A DNA stretch of 64,000 nucleotides, taken from positions 100,850,239-100,914,238 of the forward strand of contig NC_081413.1 in NCBI RefSeq assembly GCF_030272615.1. The letters are read 5' to 3'. Source of the DNA: Cryptomeria japonica (lineage: Eukaryota; Streptophyta; Pinopsida; Cupressales; Cupressaceae). Positions 1-12,065 of the stretch are shown one piece after another (the stretch's first letter is position 1; each line of letters starts with the position of its first letter). Under the pieces are notes generated by a model. That model had not been told where the DNA came from. It ran no database searches and saw only the letters and a program-made list of their open reading frames with translations. Made by a program: the position numbers and the translations under genes.

Positions 1-175
1 CTACTAGATGCTTGTTGTTACTTGCTCTCAACAAAACAAACAAAGAGAAATGCAATTGGAATCCAACATGAATCATAGATTATCAAATCCTATTGAGCAT
101 CCGAATCTAGAGGATGCCGAAATTTCTGAGGAACTTCTTCAAGAATGTCAATAAAGTTCTTCATTTGAAAAACTG

Positions 176-2243
176 GTGGAAAGACTCATGGAAAATGACA
201 AAGAAAAATACCTACTCATGCTCACAAGAAAAGGGGTTAAACTTCTCGAAGACTTTGACACAGACATGTTTAGAACAAAATCTCAACATTACGAATATCA
301 AGAACGACAACGAGAAGGAGGAACACGTGACCCTGAGCAAGATATCCCTGAACAAAACATACCTGAACAAAATACACTAGGACAAAACATCCCTGAGCAA
401 CACATCCCCAGGCAAAACATGTCATTCCATACACCATTTCAACCTAGAACTAATGCAAGGGAAGAACTCTTCCCTCGGCAAAATAATGCCCCTTTGATTA
501 CCCTTACTCAACAAATACAAATGTTACAAAGACAAATGCAAGACATACAACAAGGGACAAGGTAAGGTATTCATTAAATGAAATTTGTCCTTATCCGTTT
601 GATAGAAGATTGAACATGATACCTTTTCCTCCAAACTCAAATGTTCCCAAATTTGACAAATATGATGGAAAAAGTGATCCCCGTGATCATGTTCGAGAAT
701 TCTACACAATGAGTCTTGAATTTGCTCATGATGACACCTATTTGATGAGGTTATTCCCAAGAAGCTTGGGAGGGCAAACAATGGAATGGTTATCCAAAAT
801 CACACCTCCTGTCAGATCATTTGATGAACTGGTCAACAAATTCATAACTCAATATTCCTATAACATTCAAAATGCTATCACCATGTTAGACGTCTGTAAC
901 ACCAAACAAAAAAACAATGAAACATTCATGGTTTTCCTTCAATGATGGTGGTGTATGGTTTCAAGATATCCTCGAGATATCCTCAAAAAGGAGAAAATGG
1001 AAATTTTCATCGACACTTGAACGGTGAGATGAGTTACAAACTCAAGCTCCAATGCATACCATCTTTCGCTAAATTGATTGAGAATGGAATTCAAGTGGAA
1101 GAAGCATGTGTCAAGAAAGGAACGTTAAAATTCTTCAAAGAAGGAACAAGTTCATCCCATTACAATAACCAAAAAAATAGCAACTTGGACAAATCCAGAT
1201 TCTGGACTAGAAATAAAAACAATGGAAATGAAGGAGGCAATGAATCAAATGATCCAAAATCTAAGCAGCCTGTGCTCACGTTATCAGGTAATACTTAGGC
1301 TATAAAGAATCCCAAAGGTGCTAACCCAGACACTAATACTTACACATCGAATACCAATCAAGGTCAACCCAACACCAACAACGCCAACAATGCTCAAAAC
1401 AATCACACAAATCGAGGGCCTAATAACAATTCACGAGGTAACACCAACAATTTTCAAAAACGTGTGTACACACCACTTGGATAATCACTGGAGTCAGCAT
1501 TCAGAGAACTCATGGTAAACAAAATTATCTCTTTACCAACAATCAACAACTATGAACCACAAATCAAACCACCTTGGTGGAATGACTCGCACTTTTGTGA
1601 TTTTCATTGCAACAAAGGTCATCAAACAAATGATTGCATGAGACTGAAAAACATTGTTAAGGACATGATTGATAGAGGTGATTTAACGGTGGATGGTCTC
1701 AAGACAAATGGTGACCATGGAGCCTTTAAGAATCCTCTTCCAAACTACAACAAGGATGGAGCTTCAACCTCGAATGATACACGTGGAGCTCGTATCAATC
1801 ACATCTATAATAACACCATCAAGCATATATCAGCTGAGGACAATCAAGTCAATGTCATCACAATCCGAGATCAACGTGATCATGAATCTATCAACGTAAC
1901 AACCAGAGCTCAAAAATATGTCTTAAAAGGACATACGTTGACAACAAACACCGTACCCAAAATTCAATATGATCTAGTCAGCCAACTACGCAAAACTCCT
2001 GCTCAAATATCTATACTAGAGTTGCTGAAACTTTCGCCAAAACACAAAGACATATTGGAACAAGCGCTATTAGAAACGAATGTACCTCAAGATCTGGATG
2101 CTGACAAATTCCAAGCCATGGTCGCTCATATGACAGGGCCTCATAATCTCACTTTTTCTGAGCACGATAATATCTCATTGAGTCATCCACATAATACTCC
2201 TCTCCATATTGAAGTCATAGTCTATACACACCGAGTAAAATGA
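176..2243 (+). pseudogene. gag: RLG-1 gag (capsid domain and zinc knuckle), broken
   Basis: The N-terminal part (176-565) ends in a Gln-rich tract with pentapeptide repeats of the IPEQN type at about 345-420. The capsid-like retrotransposon gag domain follows at 568-945, recognisable by the PKFDKYDGKSDPRDHV start and the MEWL...P.SFDELVNKF core. The C-terminal part (942-2243, another frame) has an Asn/Thr-rich linker and the zinc motif FCDFHCNKGHQTNDC followed by MRLKN, the CX2H-type knuckle typical of Tat/Athila gags. At least two frameshifts (near 565 and 945) and stops at about 1297 and 1482 interrupt it. From 942 on, the same frame runs through the protease, so gag and protease were one polyprotein. 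Gag would form the virus-like particle around the element RNA. Confidence 0.85.
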
Positions 2244-2530
2244 ATATTAATAGATGGAGGAGCTGGACTTAATATATGCACCTTAAAACTTATCCGTGCA
2301 TTAGGCTTCTCAGAGGAGTCTATTGATCCACGCAAAAAGATTACTATAAAGGCATATGATGATGAAGAAAGATCCTCTAAAGGAACAGTGGTGTTGCCGA
2401 TTCAAGTCGGACCAATACAAAGAGATACTATGTGCCAGGTCTTAGACATAGACCTCACATACAATATCTTATTAGGTTGACCCTGGATACATGAAATGCA
2501 AGCAATGCCTTCTACGTATCACCAGTGTGT
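2244..2530 (+). pseudogene. RLG-1 aspartic protease (retropepsin)
   Basis: In frame with the gag C-terminus after one TGA, this segment begins ILIDGGAGLNICT, the D-G-G form of the retropepsin active-site loop found in Tat elements, and continues through VLDIDLTYNILLG to PWIHEM, the flap-to-ILG(R)PW block of gypsy proteases. A TGA falls exactly at the Arg position of ILGRPW. A retropepsin acts as a dimer and cleaves the gag-pol polyprotein. The frame stays the same into the G-patch segment downstream, with stops near 2551 and 2646. Confidence 0.8.
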
Positions 2531-2714
2531 CAAATTCCCCTATAATGGGCAGTAGGTTTCTATATATGCTGATCACAATCCATTTCAACATTGTAATGCA
2601 ATGGGGGCAGCCCAGGACAAATTGGTTCCACATAATAGAGAAAAATAGAGTTCCTCAGCACCAGATCTTCAACAAGAGAAGTCTAAATCATTACCTAGAG
2701 ATTTCAAACAAAAA

Positions 2715-3164
2715 ATGAAAATCAAAGAACAAGGCATGGGGGAATACTCTTTGGAACCCATGTGTTTGACTAACTTACCCACATCACCTAGATCTCATGG
2801 ATTACATACAACATCAACACATCAAGCAACTCAACCCATCACCAAGTTCGATGGTACATTCATTCAACTCGACACTTTAGCACATGAATCCGAGGAAAAG
2901 AATATCCTCAGTTGGCTATACAAAGATGAGGAAGAAGACAGAGCAGCTACTGTAGAAGTAGCTATACCCACACACCTATATGGAAAAGGCTACTTAATCA
3001 TGCAGCAAATGGGATACAATGGAAAAGGACCTATTGGTAAGCGTCGGGAAGATGTCATAGAACCATTGGATCCTCCTTCACAATTTAGTAAAGACAAAAA
3101 GGGATTGGGCTTTGAACTCACTCTACTACCAAAGAAGGTACCACGCAAATATCAAAAACCTTAG
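2715..3164 (+). pseudogene. RLG-1 G-patch domain segment
   Basis: A 149-codon open stretch in the gag-protease frame carries a G-patch at about residues 92-136: YGKGYLIMQQMGYNGKGPIG, then an EPL motif and DKKGLGF. G-patch motifs are glycine-rich RNA- or helicase-binding modules, and in plant Tat elements they sit just downstream of the protease, as here. The upstream half (PTKFDGTF, LSWLYKDEEEDRAATVEVA) is acidic linker. A degraded counterpart occurs in RLG-8 near 56340, which helps tie the two elements together. Confidence 0.75.
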
Positions 3165-4176
3165 TGGAAAGCAAAGAAGAAGTACAAAGAAGAATCCTGG
3201 CAAGAAGCACTATTTGAGTCAGCATAGACAATCCATAAGGAACATGAACATAACGAAAGGAAGCAACATCAAGGGGAGTCCATCATTCACAGGAAGACAA
3301 CATCTACAAAAGTCAATCATATTCAAGAGCAAATATCCAACAAAGCAGTATCATCTCTTGATAACATCATTCATCTCCAAGGAGGGACAGTATATGAACA
3401 AATATAAAAGGTCGAAGCAGGATCTGACACAGAATCAGAGAAAACTATCAAATTTATCTCAATCATCAAAGACCTATTTTCACCATATAACATACCAGTT
3501 CACAACACTAATAGAATCTAGATGATACCTCTAAGACTGATTCCAATGAATATGAATGGGGTAGCTACTCAAATGCTACAAAAGATACCGCTGAAAATAC
3601 TAGTTCTATATCCCTTTCTCAAGAAGAACATAGCACAGAAATTAGACTACTTGAATTTCGACCACAAAACATCTATGACGCTAAGGAAAACGAGAAGCAA
3701 TACTATGAACAAGTCTATACGGAAGATGATACCATCAAAGACCTCAATGGAATTCTGGACTTCTTTAAGACCCAAACCAATTGCAATGAAACCTCTATCC
3801 TAATACTTACAGTAGCAAAACTTGATCCACCAAACGATTCCTTACCACTTGTCTTTCCGGACCTCATAGATTGGGACGAACTCGAAATTCATGATATACC
3901 AATTTTCGTGAATGATGAATACATTATCCATTACTTATGTACCGTCAACCTGGAAACAAACTCTACCAGTGAACGGAATAGCGATGTCTGCAATCAGGAG
4001 GGTGCCAAGTCTCTCAGTCACAAAAATAAACCAAATAAAGGATCTGATGCTGAAAACTAGTCAATGGCAGCTCTAGATCACAAAAAAGTAAAGATAAAGG
4101 ACGCATTTGAGGGTGAAAACCTTTTTAAGGCACCTAAAGATGGGAGACTTGACACTCTTCCTAAACATTATCATGA
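3165..4176 (+). other. RLG-1 acidic linker between G-patch and RT, frameshifted
   Basis: No domain recognised. One frame from about 3520 to 4060 reads as an acidic, Asp/Glu/Thr-rich segment (for example DTIKDLNGILDFFKTQTNC and LVFPDLIDWDELEIHDIP) and ends in a stop before the RT frame opens at 4177. Its position matches the long spacer between G-patch and RT in Tat polyproteins. Several frame changes and stops lie between 3165 and 3520. Confidence 0.5.
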
Positions 4177-5640
4177 GTGATCACCCATACTCAATCAATC
4201 AACATTGGTACTACAGAAGTAGCCAAAAACATACACCTGGCAGATTCTCTAACAAAGGAAGAAAGATTAGAATTTATAAAAAAATTTAAAGAAAAGCAAA
4301 TCAACTTTGCTTGGTCCTTTGCAAATATGCCCGGGATTGATCCACAATTAATCATGCATCACTTGTCTATGGCTCCAGTAGCTAAGCCAGTTAAGCAAAA
4401 ACTGTGAAAGATGAATCCACATGTGGCACTCATGGTCAAAGTTGAACTAAAGAAACTATTGGATGTCGGATTTATTTGACCTATTGACTATGCAGAATGG
4501 ATTTCAAACATTGTGCCAGTTTCAAAACCAGATGGCAGTATCAGAATATGCACAAATTTTAGAGATGTCAACAACGCTTGTCCAAAGGATGACTTTCCTT
4601 TACCAAGTATTGACATAATTGTAGACCTCATAGCAGGCCATGCAATGTTATCACTAATGGATGGTTTTTTAGGATATAACCAAATCAAGATCGCTCCAGA
4701 GGATCAAGATAAAACAACATTCACCTATCCTTGGGGAACATACTGTTGGTATGTCATGCCTTTTGGCTTAAAGAATGCTGGGGCAACTTATCAACGAGCA
4801 ATGACAACAATCTTTCATGATATGATGCATACCTTCATGGAAGACTACGTGGATGATTTACTAGCTAAATCCTTCACCAAAGCAAAACATCTAAGCATCT
4901 TAGAAAAGATTTTTGAACGATTGGAAAAGTTCCAAGTCAGGCTCAACCCTAAGAAGTGTGTCTTCAGGGTTACATCAGGCAAATTGTTAGGCTACATAGT
5001 CTCAGAAAAGGGAATTGAAGTGGATCCAGCAAAGGTACAAGCCATCATGGAAATGCCACCACCAAATAATATCAGCCAACTCAGATCTCTAAAAGGATGG
5101 CTCCAATCAATCAAGCGATTCATCGCTCAACTAGCAGATAGAAGTCTACCATTCAATCATTTGCTACATAAAAATGTACCATTCAGATGGGAAGCCAAGT
5201 GTGCATAATCCTTCTATCAAATCAAACAATATCTGATGAACCCACCAGTTCTGGTACCACCGATAGCAGGAAAGCCACTTATTCTCTACATTTCGACAAT
5301 AGATAAATCTCTGGGGGCACTGTTAGCACAAGAAGATCAACAAGGCAAGGAATGAGTAGTATACTACATCAACAGGATATTGAATAACTGTGAGCTCAAT
5401 TAAACATTTATTAAGAAAGCCTATTTAGCTATGGTCTTCACCTCTCAAAAATTCTGCCACTACATGCTAGCTCACACCATTAAGCTAGTCGCAAAAATTG
5501 ATCCTCTCAAATATTTACTCAGCAAAGCAGCTCTTACAGGCCGATTGGCTAAATGGGTCATGATTCTCAGTGAATTTGATATCCACTACACAGAGTGAAG
5601 AGCTATCAAGGGACAAGTAATAGCAGATCAACTAGCAGAA
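4177..5640 (+). pseudogene. pol: RLG-1 reverse transcriptase and first RNase H
   Basis: One frame runs from 4177 to about 5640 with scattered stops. The RT lead-in INIGTTEVAKNIHLADSLTK is followed by RT blocks VSKPDGSIRICTNFRDVNNA, FPLPSIDIIVD, SLMDGFLGYNQIKIAPEDQ, TFTYPWGTYCWYVMPFGLKN and the catalytic YVDDLL box at about 4840-4857. The connection region (IKRFIAQLADRSLPFNHLL) leads to a first RNase H (about 5220-5640) with LILYIST, SLGALLAQ and LTGRLAKWVMILSEFDIHY. Stops interrupt at about 5206 (original end of the open stretch), 5353, 5401 and 5596. RT copies element RNA into cDNA in the particle and RNase H degrades the RNA strand. The active-site Asp pair is intact, but the frame is not. 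Confidence 0.9.
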
Positions 5641-6242
5641 GCACCACTACCTGGTAAACAACCAATGGAGATCGAATTTCCAGACAGGGACGGTCTTGCT
5701 ATCTCTACAAAACAATGGACCCTATACTTTGATGGATCATTTACCCAACACGGCTTGGGTGCCGACATTTTATTCATCACTCCAAAAGGACACACCATAC
5801 CAAGATCCTACAGACTTATGTTTCCATGCACAAATAATGTTGTTGAGTATGAAGCACCGATCACAGGAATCAAGATAGTTGTCGAATGGAAAATCACAGA
5901 ACTAAAGGTCTATGGAGATTCACAACTGGTTATCAATCAAATCAATGATGACTATCAGACAAAAGATGACAAGTTGCTACCCTACAAAAGAATGGTGGAT
6001 GACTTCAAACAATACTTTCTACACATCAGCTTCGCACAAATACCAAGGTTGGACATCAGAGCAGCAGATGCAATGGCTACTATCGCTTCACTACTGTAAA
6101 TTCCAGAGCAACAGTCTCGTTATGAATTCCTGGTAGAGCAACTGTTTTCCCCAGCCTATGACAATTCCGCATCCCAGGTCATCTATGCCTTAACTGGTTC
6201 AGACTCCACCTTATATGGAACAATATATGAGTATCTTAAGAC
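5641..6242 (+). pseudogene. RLG-1 second (archaeal-type) RNase H
   Basis: Directly after the first RNase H, in the same frame, comes a second RNase H fold: WTLYFDGSFTQHGLGADI (first Asp), NNVVEYEAPITGIKIVVEW (Glu), LKVYGDSQLVINQIN (Asp) and the AADAMATIAS end. A duplicated RNase H of this archaeal/plant type is the signature of the Tat clade (Ogre, Retand and relatives). The frame closes at 6097-6099, and a degenerate tether continues (YEFLVEQL, IYEYLKTN) until it is split by a solo LTR at 6248. An A-for-L change in the usual EYEAL block is visible. Confidence 0.85.
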
Positions 6243-6247
6243 CAATA

Positions 6248-6593
6248 TGTTGAAATGTGGTGACTGATCAGCAAAGTATTGTACACTCAGCACGTTTTGT
6301 TGATGAAAACTGACATTGTAATAAAACCCTAAAAAGGCCAACTTTGTTTGTTGCCCTAAAAACGCATGTTATAAGCGGCTGGGATGCTTAAGGCATTGTA
6401 AGGTTGATGTACTATTTTTGCTGGATAATAAGAAAGATTGGACGACTATGTATGGTGGACGTAACCCATTCTGGGTGAACCACGTTAAATCTCTATGTTA
6501 TCTGTGTCCCGTTTTATTCCTTTATCTTTTGTATTTAAATCTGCATATAATTGTTAGTTCATATTTGCTTCGGATCTGCTTGAAACCCTAACA
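6248..6593. mobile_element. Solo LTR (346 bp, copia-type) inserted in RLG-1 pol
   Basis: The insert begins TGTTGAAATG and ends CCCTAACA, giving TGTT...AACA ends, and is flanked by the exact 5-bp repeat CAATA (6243-6247 and 6594-6598). Removing the insert and one repeat rejoins the interrupted pol reading frame (EYLKTN on the left, ILPIDLS on the right). Inside are a GGTGAACCACGTTAAATC block and a pyrimidine-rich 3' third, as in many copia LTRs. No internal domain, PBS or PPT is present, so this is a recombined solo LTR. Its parent family is not otherwise represented in the window. Confidence 0.88.
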
Positions 6594-6598
6594 CAATA

Positions 6599-7817
6599 TC
6601 CTACCCATTGACTTGTCTTGAAACCAAAAACGTAAATTTATCTGCCAAGCTGCCCGTTATACCCTTACTACTGATACTTTGTACCGTTGAGGTCTAGATG
6701 GTACTCTTCTTTGTTGCCTTGATCGTAATGAATCTGACTTCGCTTTACACGAGCTGCACAAAGGTATCTGTGGCACACATTCCAGTGGTACTACTCTTGC
6801 TAAAAAGCTTCTATGAATGGGATATTACTGGTCGACAAGGGAAAAGATTCTTATCACTTTGCAAAGAAGTGTCCTAAATGCCAAATCCATGGCAATCTTA
6901 TACATGCACCAACACAGGAACTGCAGCCATTCACAACATCCTGGCCCTTTTGTCAGTGGGGACTAGACTTAGTCGGAAAAATTCATCCTTCATCATCAAA
7001 TGGGCATAAGTTCATTATCACTGCAACAGAGTACTTTACCAAGTGGATTGAAGCAGTCCCCATGACCACAATGATTGGGAAGCAAATCGCCTCATTTATC
7101 CTTAATTATCTGATCTACAGATATGGCATTCCAAGTTCCACCATCACAAACAATGGGCGACCTTTCAAAAATCAAGATGTGAGAGAACTATGTGAACGAT
7201 TCAAAATCCAACACCGTTTCTCTACACCATACTACCCATAGGGAAATGGTCAGGCAGAAGCATCCAACAAAACGATATTGAAAATTTTAAAGAAGACAGT
7301 CAATGATGCAGGCAGAGATTGGCATGTACAACTCAATCCAACACTTTGGGCATATAGAACTGGCATCCGCACACTGACAGGAGCTACACCATATTCATTG
7401 GTGTATGGATCAGAAGCAATTTTACCCTTGGAGGCAAAAATTCCATCTCTCGGAGTCTCTTTGAAAGGCTTAATCCCAGATGAAGAATATCAAGTTTACC
7501 GACTGCAAGAACTTGAACTTCTAGATGAAAGATACCAACGTGCCTACACTCATCTCAAAGCATATCAGCAACGTATGTGCAGAAGCTACAACCACAAGGT
7601 AATCCCTAGAAACTTCAAAATAGGTGATCTAGTACTCAAAGAAAATCCTAGAAATCAACAGGATCAGGAAAAGAAAGGGAAGTTTGAACCTAACTGGTTG
7701 GGTCCATATGTCATCATCTCAGCCTATGGATCAGGCGCCTATCAACTAACTACCTCAGAAGGAGATGTGCTCGACGAACCCACCAACAACATCCATTTGA
7801 AGAAATACTACACTTGA
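6599..7817 (+). pseudogene. RLG-1 integrase with C-terminal domain, catalytic Asp lost
   Basis: The HHCC zinc domain (ELHKGICGTHSSG, CPKCQ) spans about 6745-6885 with a frameshift and TGA near 6813. The catalytic core follows: GLDLVGK (first Asp), TEYFTKWIEAVP, then ITNNGRPF where the family has a D-N-G, so the second acidic residue is Asn here, and GQAEASNK (Glu) after a TAG at 7240. The C-terminal part has LWAYRTGIRTLTGATPYSLV, YGSEAILP, a GPYVI...GAYQL chromo/SH3-like tail and ends at 7817. Integrase would join cDNA to host DNA. The stop at 7240 and the D-to-N change each suffice to inactivate it. Confidence 0.9.
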
Positions 7818-9080
7818 GCAATATAAATGCACGAAAAAAAAAAAATACAAAAAAATCAAAAAATTAGAAAAAGAAAAGAAAAAGATGCAATAAAAATAAA
7901 TGGTGAAAACCTGGCAAGCAGGTGCTATTGTGAGAGGATGACTCCTCCATCTATTCTTATCAAACTTTTGTATCCATGCATCCAAGTCCTATCGGCCATT
8001 GACCAACACCTTTATCAACCTAAGCATTATCCAGGACATACTTAGCGTAGTCACTGTCCTTGTTTATCACAAATCATTTCATCATATCCCACCATGGCTT
8101 GGTAATCACTGTACATATCCATATTGGGCAATACATTTACTAGGGGCAACATCGATCTGCATCCTGTCCTATCAACATATCACGCATTGCAGCAGACTAG
8201 GCAAATAATGTCAAAACCAAAATTCAACAAAACATGAGGAGAATCAAACACGGATACATTTAACGAATTCACAACACATGATGGATGATTTTCTGAAGTA
8301 ACAAATGTTTGCATCTTGCATAAAGTTTTGACTATTTTTGCATTCAAACTCTTTTTTGAACTATTGGATCGTCTACATTTTCTCAACGATGCATCAAGCT
8401 AGAGAAAGTAACGAGGACTCCAATATCTTTTTAGTCTTCTGTCTGGGAGGCAGTCACTTGTACTGTACAAAGACTTGTCTCGAGACGTGATTCGAAGCAC
8501 ATCACTGAAGACATGATTCCACTTTGCACATACAAATGGTTTAATATTGTCTATTCATCCGCAAGCAACATTCAGGTCGTCCTGGTTCACTTATACATGT
8601 AAATTTTTCTCAGGTCATTATGGTTCAATTATACCATTATGCTTGTATAAATTTTCAACATATCCCAAACAAATCAATGCTCAATGATGACACTACAAAA
8701 AAAAAGCAAAACAACATGTGGCTATACAGGGATGACCAATGCAGAATAAGGATGCTCAAAACAGTTAGTTGCATCTCATTTTACAATTAGTTGCATATCA
8801 TCTTACAATTAGTTTCATATCATTTTACAATTAGTTGCATATCATGCATCTCATTTTCAAGATACATCTCATACATCCTACATTATCACATCATATTCAT
8901 CACATATTCATCGCATAAACATTGCATCATCATATAAAAAGCATCATCCATAACACATCACATGAAGATCAAAGAAAATGGTGTCATATATATATATATA
9001 TATATCAAAATGATCAAATGTACAAAATATGTCATGTCTGTGCCCAGCACAACAAAATGATCAAAATACAATAGAGACAA
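7818..9080 (+). other. RLG-1 post-pol non-coding stretch
   Basis: An A-rich run after the pol stop leads into AAATGGTGAAAACCTGGC at about 7899, a post-pol motif that recurs in RLG-8 near 57637 (AATGGTGAAAAACAC). No coding domain is seen up to 9080. The stretch holds short tandem repeats (8762-8845), CATC/ATCA-rich DNA around 8850-8960 and an (AT)n run at about 8985-9005. Confidence 0.55.
8762..8845. repeat. Four tandem copies of a ~22-bp unit
   Basis: Units read CAATTAGTTGCATATCATTT with small changes, four in a row, in the non-coding part of RLG-1 between pol and the antisense gene. A further partial unit with GCATCTCATTTT follows. No function is evident. Confidence 0.7.
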
Positions 9081-11185
9081 CATCTCTCAGGTATGACTAT
9101 CTCCCGATGGTGATGGTCTCGCAATAGATGTCCCAACACCTGGATCTCTAGGTGGATCATGTCTAGACAGTCTTGTCACGTCTCTGCTCTCTGTCCTCGA
9201 CCCAGTCTCTCGGGATCGACTGGATCTCGACTGTGTGAAACTCTGAACTTGGCACTCCCTAGGCACCGCGTCCTCATAATGCCTCCTATAGTACTCCGCC
9301 TCCTTGGCTCTCAAAGCCAGCTCTCTCAAAGTGTCTCTCATTGGGCCACCTGCTGTAGCTCTCTGCAAACTCCTTGCAAGCTCCTCAACTCGACCTAGCC
9401 ACTCCAAAACTGTATCCCGCTCCGTGGTTAGCTGTGTGAACTGTCACTGCTGTGTCAATAGTTGTGCCTATAACTGTTGTACTGACAACTATAGGGCCCT
9501 AATTTGCACATCCTCCCGATGAGTCAGGATCTGAATCTGAAGGGGCACCTAGGAAGAAGTACTCCCCATCCTTCCCCCCGTCCTCGGTACTGGTGGGGGT
9601 AGCACATCAGTCCTCCTCCTCCGAGTCAGCCGTCTCAACTCATCAGTCCCTCCCACCACTAATATCACCTCTCCTACTCTCTCCTCACCCCCTCCATAAT
9701 CGCCAAACCTCCCCTTCCTCTATCCATCGCAGCCCACCGTACCACTCTCTCCACCTGAATCCCTCTATCCCCTCCACCTCTACCTCTGTCTCCTATCCTC
9801 CCCCGATCTCCTCTCCCTCGTCGACCTCGGCCCTCTCCTCCATCATCTCCCCCATCATCAAATCCCCCATCACCACCTCCCTCCTCATCATCGTCAAACA
9901 CGGGACGCATCTTCACTGGATCTGATATCCTAGCCACTGCATGAGCTGCAAATAATCTGGAAAACTCCTCTGTCATGCCCGCATCTAATATCTCAGGGGC
10001 GTAGTCCCATATCTAGCCAGCTAGCTGAATGAAGTCCTCTACCACAGCCACACTATCAAGAATGGTCCCCAATCCGGTATATCCTGCCTCCATTGAGCAT
10101 ATAAGCAGGCCCCTTGTGGTATCCCCTATTGTCGTCCATACTGTCGCAAAACTCAAGTGACTATAAATCTCTCTATAACAAAGGGCATCTGCCCTATCAG
10201 ATATCAGGTCATGAAGACATACGACATCTCCATCCCATCCTCTGTCCATACCTCACAACCTGTATAGGGTCGCCAGACGATCGTATCAATATCATCTAGA
10301 ACCCTCCTCCAGTGCTCTCGCTTGCCCAGCTTATGCTGGACAACTATCCCTCGGTATATGTACGCATATGCACACTCAACAGGCCTATCTCTATCCACCA
10401 GTGGCTTGTATGTGGGAATATGCTCCCAGCACCATACCTGTAACAGTGTCACTCCCACCGATAAACTACCATACCCCAAATATACCACCTCATGCAAATC
10501 CCTGTATAAGTGGGCCAACATAGCCGACCCCCATGCAAATCGGCGACCCTATGTCACCATCTCCTCCAAGACCAATCCCCATCCTACGAACAATCCCTTC
10601 GACCTCCGGTCGGGACATAAGAACCCACCTATGAAACCTGCCAGTACTGATGGAAGAGGAGCCTAATCCAAATCCAAAAACTCTTGCCATGGGATCTCGT
10701 ATCCACACACTGTGTCGTCCTAAAAAATCTGGCACAATGCCTTTGTCCCACCCTCCTCCGACTGCTCATAAGGTAGCAATGAACCTACCATAGGAATCCA
10801 AAGAATTCGGTAACAATCCTCTGGCGTCACTGTAATCTTGCCTGTAGCCAAATGAAAGGTGTTTGTATCACTGTGCCACCTCTCAGCCAGCGTTGTCAAT
10901 AACCCCCGATTCACAATAAATTGAGGCATATATAATAAGGAGGACATGCCACACATATCAATAATGTCTTTGTCAGCCTGTGTCAATCATGGTATCAATG
11001 CCCACAGTCTAGGAAATCGCTCATGCGACTGCACCACTCTAAGACGCTCCTGTCAAAAAGAAAAGCAAGTCCAATATCAATTTCCTCATCAAAACATAGA
11101 TATCAAAATCACATTCATATCCAAAACTTGAAAACTTTGAACAAATCTAAATCAAGTTCCACATCATATCAATCCATCAAATCAT

Positions 11186-11340
11186 ATCAACTTGTAATAC
11201 AACTCAAGTTTCAAATCATATCAACTTGTAACACAACTCAAGTTTTTGAATCATATCAACTTGTAACACAACTCAAGTTCCATATCAACTTGTAACACAA
11301 CTCAAGTTCTATATCAACTTGTAACACAATTCAAGCTCTG
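11186..11340. repeat. Five tandem 29-35-bp units inside the PMD-gene intron
   Basis: Each unit starts ATCAACTTGTAAYACAA and continues CTCAAGTT, with spacers of 4-10 bases. AACTTG and CAAGTT within a unit are inverted repeats that could pair as a 6-bp stem. The array lies wholly within the predicted intron (12151-11050) of the antisense gene. Confidence 0.75.
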
Positions 11341-11599
11341 CAATTCATATCCAACACATTCATATCCAAAAACTTGAAAACTTTGAACAAATCTAAATCA
11401 AGTTTCACATCATATCTAAATCCACATCAAATCTATAATAACTTGAAACATCGCAAATCCAATCAAGTTATGTCGAAACTCCTATTGGACAACTTATGAC
11501 AGCGAACACACAGGCGAAAAATTTGCACCTATCTTGGTAGAACTAACCTCAACCTACCAATTTTCTTCATCCAAAAAAATCACACTTTACCACAAAAAA

Positions 11600-12065
11600 T
11601 TTCCCTATGCGCTAAACAAACTTGTCTATGCGCTAAAATATCCTCGTGCGCTAACCTGTGCTCTTCATGCGCTACCGAACCTACCCTATGCGCTAGACAA
11701 ACCCTGCGCGCTCCCCTTTTTCTTCCAATGCACCATCCAATCTGTCCTATGCACTAGACAAACCCTACGCGCTACCCTATCCCGCTTTTGCACTACCTAT
11801 CTAACCCTATGCGCTAGGGTACACCTACGTGCTATTTGACTCTACGCATGCGACCTCCTCATCCCCCTATGTGCTAGGTCTATCCGATGCGCTACCCATT
11901 TTATTCAATGTGCTACCCTGTGCACCTAATGCGCTAAACTACTGCTATGCGCTAATCTAGTTGACCTATGCACTACCCTATATCTTTCGGACACTACCTA
12001 ACATGACAAACCCTATGCGCTACGAAATTTATCGTATGCGCTATGAAACGACCCCGACGCACTAA
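11600..12065. repeat. Degenerate TATGCGCTA minisatellite in the PMD-gene intron
   Basis: About twenty copies of TATGCGCTA or one-base variants (TGTGCTA, TGCACTA, ACGCGCTA) recur every 18-30 bases across some 460 bp. The intervening bases are C- and A-rich and not conserved. The block is distinctly richer in CpG than the AT-rich DNA on both sides. Confidence 0.75.

Noticed and set aside
8180-8386. - strand ORF of 68 codons after RLG-1 pol
   Set aside because: No domain, separate from the PMD gene by 700 bases and without promoter or splice signals.
9159-10666. Several + strand ORFs of 60-114 codons
   Set aside because: They overlap the antisense PMD gene in opposite frames, are Pro/Ser-rich low complexity and match no domain.
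11186-11340. CRISPR-like array of repeats and spacers
   Set aside because: Plant nuclear context, short variable spacers that are part of the repeat, no cas genes.
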